19,196 bases of DNA from G963669175 sp964648415 (GTDB lineage: Bacteria; Electryoneota; Electryoneia; Electryoneales; Electryoneaceae). The stretch lies in contig CAZYOC010000062.1 of assembly GCA_964648415.1 (NCBI GenBank), forward strand, positions 1-19,196. The letters run 5' to 3'. A program made the translations under genes and the position numbers. The notes below the pieces were generated by a model that saw nothing but the letters and a program-made list of their open reading frames with translations, was not told the DNA's origin and searched no databases. Of this stretch, positions 15,551 to 19,196 are shown in pieces (the first letter of the stretch is position 1; each line of letters starts with the position of its first letter).

Positions 15551-17452
15551 TCACTGCTTTGTGTTTTTCACCCGAAGCAAGACTCCATCGCCGGGATCGA
15601 TTTGCACTTTCACCGTTCCAAGTTGCTTCTCGCGATCAAAGACATTCTCAACGATCCGGGAATCGTCCTGCGTCCGGTACTCAATTTCTTCGAAGATGAC
15701 ATCTGTCTGATCGGCAAACTCGAATCGGAGTGTAATTTCCTGCGGCGGCGCATCCATCACGGTATCCCCGGTCACCGTGTTGCAGAGCTGGTTGACCACC
15801 AGGTAGTACTCACAGTCCTCACCGCTCTTGAGAGCATGGTCCGGATCATCGAACATCCCCACGGCAATAGTGCTCGCCCTGAGGTCGGGCGTGTTCCCGT
15901 ACTGGATCCGGGGTTCTTCCTCCCCGTAGACAGCTCGCAGATGGAACCGTCGCGGGACCGGGATTCCCTCATACCGCGCGGGTGCTTCCTCAAGTTGTTG
16001 ACGTAACGATGCTGTTTGCGAGCGGGCCTCATCCACGCCGGTCGCCGCCCACCACCAGCGCAATTGGCGTAGTATCGGCAACAGGGTCTGCAGATCTCCA
16101 TACAACCCCGCCACCTGGTCAAATGGATACACGGAGGAGTAGTCGTAATACCGCCCGCAGGGATCCTCGGGATCATAATCCGACACCCCGTCGGACACCG
16201 AGAAAGGCCGGCGGAAACCGTCTTCCGCCGTACGTTCGTGCGGACTCAAGAGCCCCCCAGCGACATAGCGCTGATAAATGTCCAGCTCGCCGCCGCCGGG
16301 AGCTCGCTTCATACTGTGATAGGGATAGGCCACAATCCCGCGCGCGCCTACAGCCAGGTTACTCAGAGCATTCATGCGGTACTCATGCCGTGTCGGGCGA
16401 CGATACCGGATATACCATTGCCGCTTGTCGTTGTCATACCACCACGCCCGCATGATGCCCATCTGGTGATGCCATTCCGGGCGCGGGCCGGTCAGGTCAG
16501 GATCCTCGTCCCAGACCTCGGCGTACTCTTCGATCTCCAGGCTGGTTTTACAGTGGTGGTGAAGATCGTTGTTGTGAACCGTATGATAAACATGCCCCTC
16601 GAAGCTGTCGCGCCAGGTAATGGGACGGATATACTTGCCGCTGTAGAACCATTTCGCCAGTTCTTCACCCGAGTGGAAGATGTAGGCCTCGTTGAAGAGA
16701 ATGTTCCAGCCCCGGATCACTTCGCCATCGAGAAAGCTCTGAAGGAACGCCTTGTCTTTCTTGCCCATCCCGCCGTGATACAACGCCCGGCCGGAATGAG
16801 TAATCGAGATCGGGCGTTCACGATCTCGTTCACGAATCTTCGCGATGGCGAATTCGAGCATGTCCTGAACACGTTGCGAATTCCGCCCGAGGTGGGTCTG
16901 GGCAAAGGCTTCATCCACGATGTGGTAGCCCATCAAGGCGGGACTGTCGAGGGAGCGGTCCTGGATGTCATCAATAATCACCGCCAGCAGCGAACAGGCT
17001 TCGCTCTTTGTCGCTTCGTCCCAGACCGGGACTTCCGAGGGCTGGCAATAGTGGAAGACGACCTGCGGAAGCTGGAGGTGCACGGATGCCCCGGAACGGG
17101 ATTTCGCTCTCGCAAACGCTTCCGACATGGACGGTGGACTTGCGCAAGAGGCCATGACGCGCATAGAGACTTGCTCCGACCCGGCCTGCCCGAACCGGCG
17201 CTCGTGTTCCGTTTCATTGGCGATCCAGTACACCAGGTAGGTGGCATTAGACCGCTTGAACCAGTCAAACTCACGCTCCAATTGCAGCGAGTCCTTTACC
17301 GCCGCTTCCCAGGCGGGGGTATTCCAGATCAATTGGAGTCCCAGTGGCGCGTCGGGCGACTGAGCCTGTCCCGGCTGTATCCACAGCAGAGAAGCGAGAG
17401 ACAACAAGCCTGCTGCCGGCAAAAAGCGAGACAGCTTTCGGCGGCGGTTCAT
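15551..17452 (-). CDS. Secreted protein, possible TIM-barrel glycoside hydrolase
   Basis: A 633-residue protein with a clear signal peptide (MNRRRKLSRFLPAAGLLSLA, then LLWIQPGQA|QS). The mature part looks like an alpha/beta barrel. PALMGYHIVDEAFAQTH (DE at 180-181) resembles the strand-end acid motif of glycosidase-like barrels (GW.. .DEP). NALSNLAVGARGIVAYPYHS resembles the 'gakGi.yf.w' barrel segment found in DUF4434 or beta-galactosidase-like proteins. The region after about 520 is probably a beta-rich C-terminal domain (VVNQLCNTVTGDTV, ITLRFEFADQTDVIFEE). Function is not certain and no substrate can be assigned. The ATG at 17452 has GGGGAGGGG just upstream. It faces the DUF3078-like gene divergently and converges with the response regulator gene. 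Confidence 0.7.
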   Translation of the reverse strand: MNRRRKLSRFLPAAGLLSLASLLWIQPGQAQSPDAPLGLQLIWNTPAWEAAVKDSLQLEREFDWFKRSNATYLVYWIANETEHERRFGQAGSEQVSMRVMASCASPPSMSEAFARAKSRSGASVHLQLPQVVFHYCQPSEVPVWDEATKSEACSLLAVIIDDIQDRSLDSPALMGYHIVDEAFAQTHLGRNSQRVQDMLEFAIAKIRERDRERPISITHSGRALYHGGMGKKDKAFLQSFLDGEVIRGWNILFNEAYIFHSGEELAKWFYSGKYIRPITWRDSFEGHVYHTVHNNDLHHHCKTSLEIEEYAEVWDEDPDLTGPRPEWHHQMGIMRAWWYDNDKRQWYIRYRRPTRHEYRMNALSNLAVGARGIVAYPYHSMKRAPGGGELDIYQRYVAGGLLSPHERTAEDGFRRPFSVSDGVSDYDPEDPCGRYYDYSSVYPFDQVAGLYGDLQTLLPILRQLRWWWAATGVDEARSQTASLRQQLEEAPARYEGIPVPRRFHLRAVYGEEEPRIQYGNTPDLRASTIAVGMFDDPDHALKSGEDCEYYLVVNQLCNTVTGDTVMDAPPQEITLRFEFADQTDVIFEEIEYRTQDDSRIVENVFDREKQLGTVKVQIDPGDGVLLRVKNTKQ

Positions 17453-17652
17453 GAACCCCTCCCCAGATATTGGTAGCGTATCTTCAAGATAGTGGCGCCC
17501 GGCTTACGTGCAAACCGTCGCATGGAAAAATCCAGCTCATAACAGCCTCCCGGTTCCTTGTCCAAGCCACTCATTACTTGTCGGCAAAGCGCCCTTGAAC
17601 CGATATTATTTGCAGCATACCAGGCATACCTGCACATAGGGAGGAGAGTACC

Positions 17653-18540
17653 ATGCATCACCGATACCTGTTGGTCCTGATCAGTTTGGGACTTTTCCCG
17701 CTTTGCGCCAGTTTCGCGCAGGACGACAGCCAAACCGGCTGGGAACTCGCTACGGATATCAACCTGACGCAAACCCAGAACGCTTACTCCGACAACTGGG
17801 AGTCCGATGAAGCCGGATCGTTCGCCTGGATCTTCACCCTGAACAGCATCGCCGAGAAACAACTCAGCGACCTGCTGAACTCACGTAATACATTGAAGTT
17901 GAAATTCGGCCAGACGCAGAACCAGACCTCCGGCGAACGCAACTGGACCGAGCCGCAGAAATCCGACGACCTGGTCGACTTTGAATCGGTCTGGCGCATG
18001 ACCTTCGATCTGGCGGTCGACCCGTTCGTCAGCGGCCGTGTCCTGACCCAGTTCTACGACAGCCGGGGTGAGGAGAATGTCTACCTGAACCCGGTGACCT
18101 ATTCAGAGGCTGTAGGTATCGCGCGCGACCTGTGGCGCAACAAGGAAGGCAAGACCTGGCTGAATCGTGTCGGCGTGGGCTTCCGGCAACACGTGGACCA
18201 CAATGTCCTGCTGGACGAGACCACCGGCAAACGTGGGCGGATGACCGGGCAGGACAGCGGCCTGGAATTCGTCTCCGAGATGACCACCCCGCTGATCCCC
18301 GACAAGATCAAGATGGACAGCAAGCTGATCGCATTCAAGGCGTTCTACTACTCCGAAGCGGACGAGGCGGGCAACCAGTACTGGAAAGAAGTGGACCTGA
18401 GCCTGGAGTCGACTGTAACCATGAACGTGACCAGGTACATCATGGTCAATCTCTACGCGAAATGGCTGTACGACAAAGAGCTGGACCTGGCGGGCCGGTT
18501 CAAGGAGACGGTTTCGCTGGGATTCACCTATAGCTTTTAG
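17653..18540 (+). CDS. DUF3078-like outer-membrane beta-barrel protein
   Basis: A 295-residue protein with a signal peptide (MHHRYLLVLISLGLFPLCAS, then FAQ|DD) and a mature part that alternates polar and aromatic residues, ending in FTYSF, a typical outer-membrane barrel terminus. The segments ATDINLTQTQNAYSDNW, LKLKFGQTQNQ and QKSDDLVDFESVW resemble DUF3078, a family common in Bacteroidetes and relatives; its function is unknown. The ATG is preceded by GGGAGGAGAG about 6 nt upstream. The 200-nt gap to the divergent upstream gene contains no clear promoter. Transport or surface roles are possible, but nothing in the sequence shows a substrate. Confidence 0.75.
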   Translation: MHHRYLLVLISLGLFPLCASFAQDDSQTGWELATDINLTQTQNAYSDNWESDEAGSFAWIFTLNSIAEKQLSDLLNSRNTLKLKFGQTQNQTSGERNWTEPQKSDDLVDFESVWRMTFDLAVDPFVSGRVLTQFYDSRGEENVYLNPVTYSEAVGIARDLWRNKEGKTWLNRVGVGFRQHVDHNVLLDETTGKRGRMTGQDSGLEFVSEMTTPLIPDKIKMDSKLIAFKAFYYSEADEAGNQYWKEVDLSLESTVTMNVTRYIMVNLYAKWLYDKELDLAGRFKETVSLGFTYSF

Positions 18541-18570
18541 TGGTCCCATGGGATTTACCCTGGGCATTGC

Positions 18571-18598
18571 ACGAAACAGGTGGCATGGACGCTTCCGG
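18571..18598 (+). repeat. Dispersed intergenic repeat, shortened copy 3
   Basis: The stretch beginning ACGAAACAGGTGGCATGG and ending CGCTTCCGG matches the two ends of the copy at 18805-18849 (ACGCAACAAGTGGCATTG ... CGCTTCAGG). It lacks the central CCCGGTTTGCTGTG block. It is read as a partial or deleted copy. Confidence 0.45.
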
Positions 18599-18790
18599 AA
18601 AAAGGGACTGTTACCTTTTTGCCGCGAGCGGTTTTATGTTTCGTACAGTGTCAATCAAAAAGGTAACTGTACCATTGTTTCGACAATTGATTGTGAGACA
18701 GACCGTGAAAAGTGGTACAGTTACCTTTTCGGACACATCGTTGTGAATGTGAGGTGATAGCAAGGTTTGAAAAGGTAACAGTCCCCTTTT
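18599..18790. repeat. Nested inverted-repeat element (two pairs of arms)
   Basis: The outer arms are AAAGGGACTGTTACCTTTT near 18599-18620 and its near-exact reverse complement AAAAGGTAACAGTCCCCTTT near 18770-18790. The inner arms are AAAAGGTAACTGTACCA (18658-18674) and its perfect 17-bp reverse complement TGGTACAGTTACCTTTT (18713-18729). Each arm is itself close to palindromic (AAAAGG...CCTTTT). The spacers between outer and inner arms are about 38-40 nt on both sides but do not match each other. The layout resembles REP/BIME-type intergenic elements. Confidence 0.8.
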
Positions 18791-18796
18791 CACGAA

Positions 18797-18845
18797 CCCG
18801 GATAGTTCACGCAACAAGTGGCATTGCCCGGTTTGCTGTGCGCTT
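18797..18845 (+). repeat. Dispersed 49-bp intergenic repeat, copy 2
   Basis: This copy aligns ungapped to 15447-15495 (about 38 of 49 bases identical) and shares the block CCCGGTTTGCTGTG exactly. It lies just after the nested inverted repeats. Both long copies follow the end of a plus-strand gene, by 0 and about 256 nt. Confidence 0.7.
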
Positions 18846-18910
18846 CAGGCATTAGAGCAAGACGGGATAAGCGGGAGTAATGACACTCGTTGGCCATTTT
18901 GGTATAGAAC

Positions 18911-18955
18911 CTGTTGCACGAATTCTGATGTCTCTCATTCCAGCGAAGGCTGGAA
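18911..18955 (+). repeat. REP-like unit 1
   Basis: This unit starts CTGTTGCAC and ends in the hairpin TTCCAGC-GAAG-GCTGGAA (18938-18955). Its segment TCTCATTCCAGCGAA (18933-18947) is the perfect reverse complement of 19161-19175 in unit 3, and CTGTTGCAC is the reverse complement of the last nine bases of the window. It is oriented opposite to units 2 and 3. Confidence 0.75.
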
Positions 18956-19110
18956 CCGGAACGAAGTGTAGCTTGCGGTGTCCCGTAGTTTGGGACAGCC
19001 GTGAATCCAGTTATGTATATATACTACAATATGTTAACTATGGAAACGCCCTCTTGAACACTACTCTGGTGCTGGATTGCTAACTTATTATATTCTTGCA
19101 CCTTGCCTGG

Positions 19111-19155
19111 ATTCCCGCCTTCGCGGGAATGAGAGCTGTTTCTATTGTGATACAG
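19111..19155 (-). repeat. REP-like unit 2
   Basis: This unit contains the hairpin ATTCCCGC-CTTC-GCGGGAAT (19111-19130; eight-base-pair stem) followed by a tail ending TATTGTGATACAG. On the minus strand it reads CTGTATCACAATAG, then a short variable part, then TCTCATTCC, closely matching unit 3. Confidence 0.75.
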
Positions 19156-19196
19156 TCTGCTTCGCTGGAATGAGATCGGTTCCTATTGTGCAACAG
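19156..19196 (-). repeat. REP-like unit 3 (reaches the window edge)
   Basis: This unit has the right arm TTCGCTGGAATGAGA (19161-19175) and the tail CTATTGTGCAACAG ending at the last base. It lies directly after unit 2 in the same orientation. The left hairpin arm is degenerate (TCTGC in place of TTCCAGC). More of the element may lie beyond the window. Confidence 0.7.

Larger units (their letters stand above)
18541..19196. other. Repeat-rich region without convincing genes
   Basis: More than 650 nt with no credible coding sequence: the reading frames here lack family signatures and run across palindromic repeats. The region holds the nested inverted repeats (18599-18790), two copies of the dispersed repeat, and three REP-like hairpin units (18911-19196), each listed separately. 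A small dyad, TGTCCC-N7-GGGACA, lies near 18979-18997. No transposase or integrase is visible. Confidence 0.75.

Noticed and set aside
18599..18620. Rho-independent terminator for the DUF3078-like gene
   Set aside because: The palindrome is rich in A and T at its arms, has no strong GC stem directly before a T-run, and is better explained as part of the repeat family.
18540..18817. Several short open frames of 68-69 residues on both strands
   Set aside because: They run across the nested inverted repeats, overlap each other and show no protein family features.
18911..19196. CRISPR array
   Set aside because: Only three units are present, in mixed orientation and with unequal spacing; there are no regular spacers and no cas genes.

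Overview
The window (about 19.2 kb, GC-rich) looks like a chromosomal segment from a Gram-negative bacterium of the Fibrobacteres-Chlorobi-Bacteroidetes (FCB) superphylum or a related candidate phylum. The evidence is a large secreted protease that ends in a type IX-secretion-like C-terminal sorting domain (YPNPFNP motif), a DUF3078-type outer-membrane barrel, a second Omp85-like barrel, and chemotaxis proteins of the CheC/CheX/CheD type rather than the E. coli CheZ type. The species cannot be named from the sequence.

Positions 1-9360 are mostly one minus-strand chemotaxis operon, read from right to left: cheA (GTG start), cheW, a degenerate cheD paralogue, cheR, cheB, cheD, an HDOD-domain gene, a single-domain response regulator, a CheC/CheX-like phosphatase, cheY and cheX. 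Gaps are short and several genes overlap by ATGA (cheR/cheB, cheD/HDOD). A hairpin followed by six T residues at 701-721 ends the operon. Beyond it is a partial metallo-beta-lactamase-fold hydrolase that runs off the left edge. Kinase (CheA), coupling protein (CheW), adaptation enzymes (CheR, CheB, CheD), output regulators and CheY-P phosphatases are all present. No methyl-accepting receptor and no flagellar gene lies in the window. The most unusual point is two CheD proteins: one has the Thr/Cys/His active-site triad with canonical spacing, the other has Met and Ser in place of Thr and Cys.

Positions 9537-14642 carry two minus-strand cell-surface genes in tandem: an M6-family (immune inhibitor A-like) metalloprotease of about 1,298 residues with Fn3-like repeats and a sorting domain, then an Omp85-like barrel. 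Positions 14973-15446 hold a stand-alone response regulator on the plus strand with a good promoter. Positions 15551-17452 (minus) hold a secreted protein that may be a TIM-barrel glycosidase. Positions 17653-18540 (plus) hold the DUF3078-like barrel.

The right end (18541-19196) has no convincing gene. It is packed with repeats: two nested inverted-repeat pairs built on an AAAAGGTAAC..GTTACCTTTT theme, a 49-bp dispersed repeat shared with the 15447-15495 intergenic region, and three REP-like units with a TTCC[AC]GC-GAAG-GC[TG]GGAA hairpin. No transposase, tRNA, rRNA or CRISPR array was seen.
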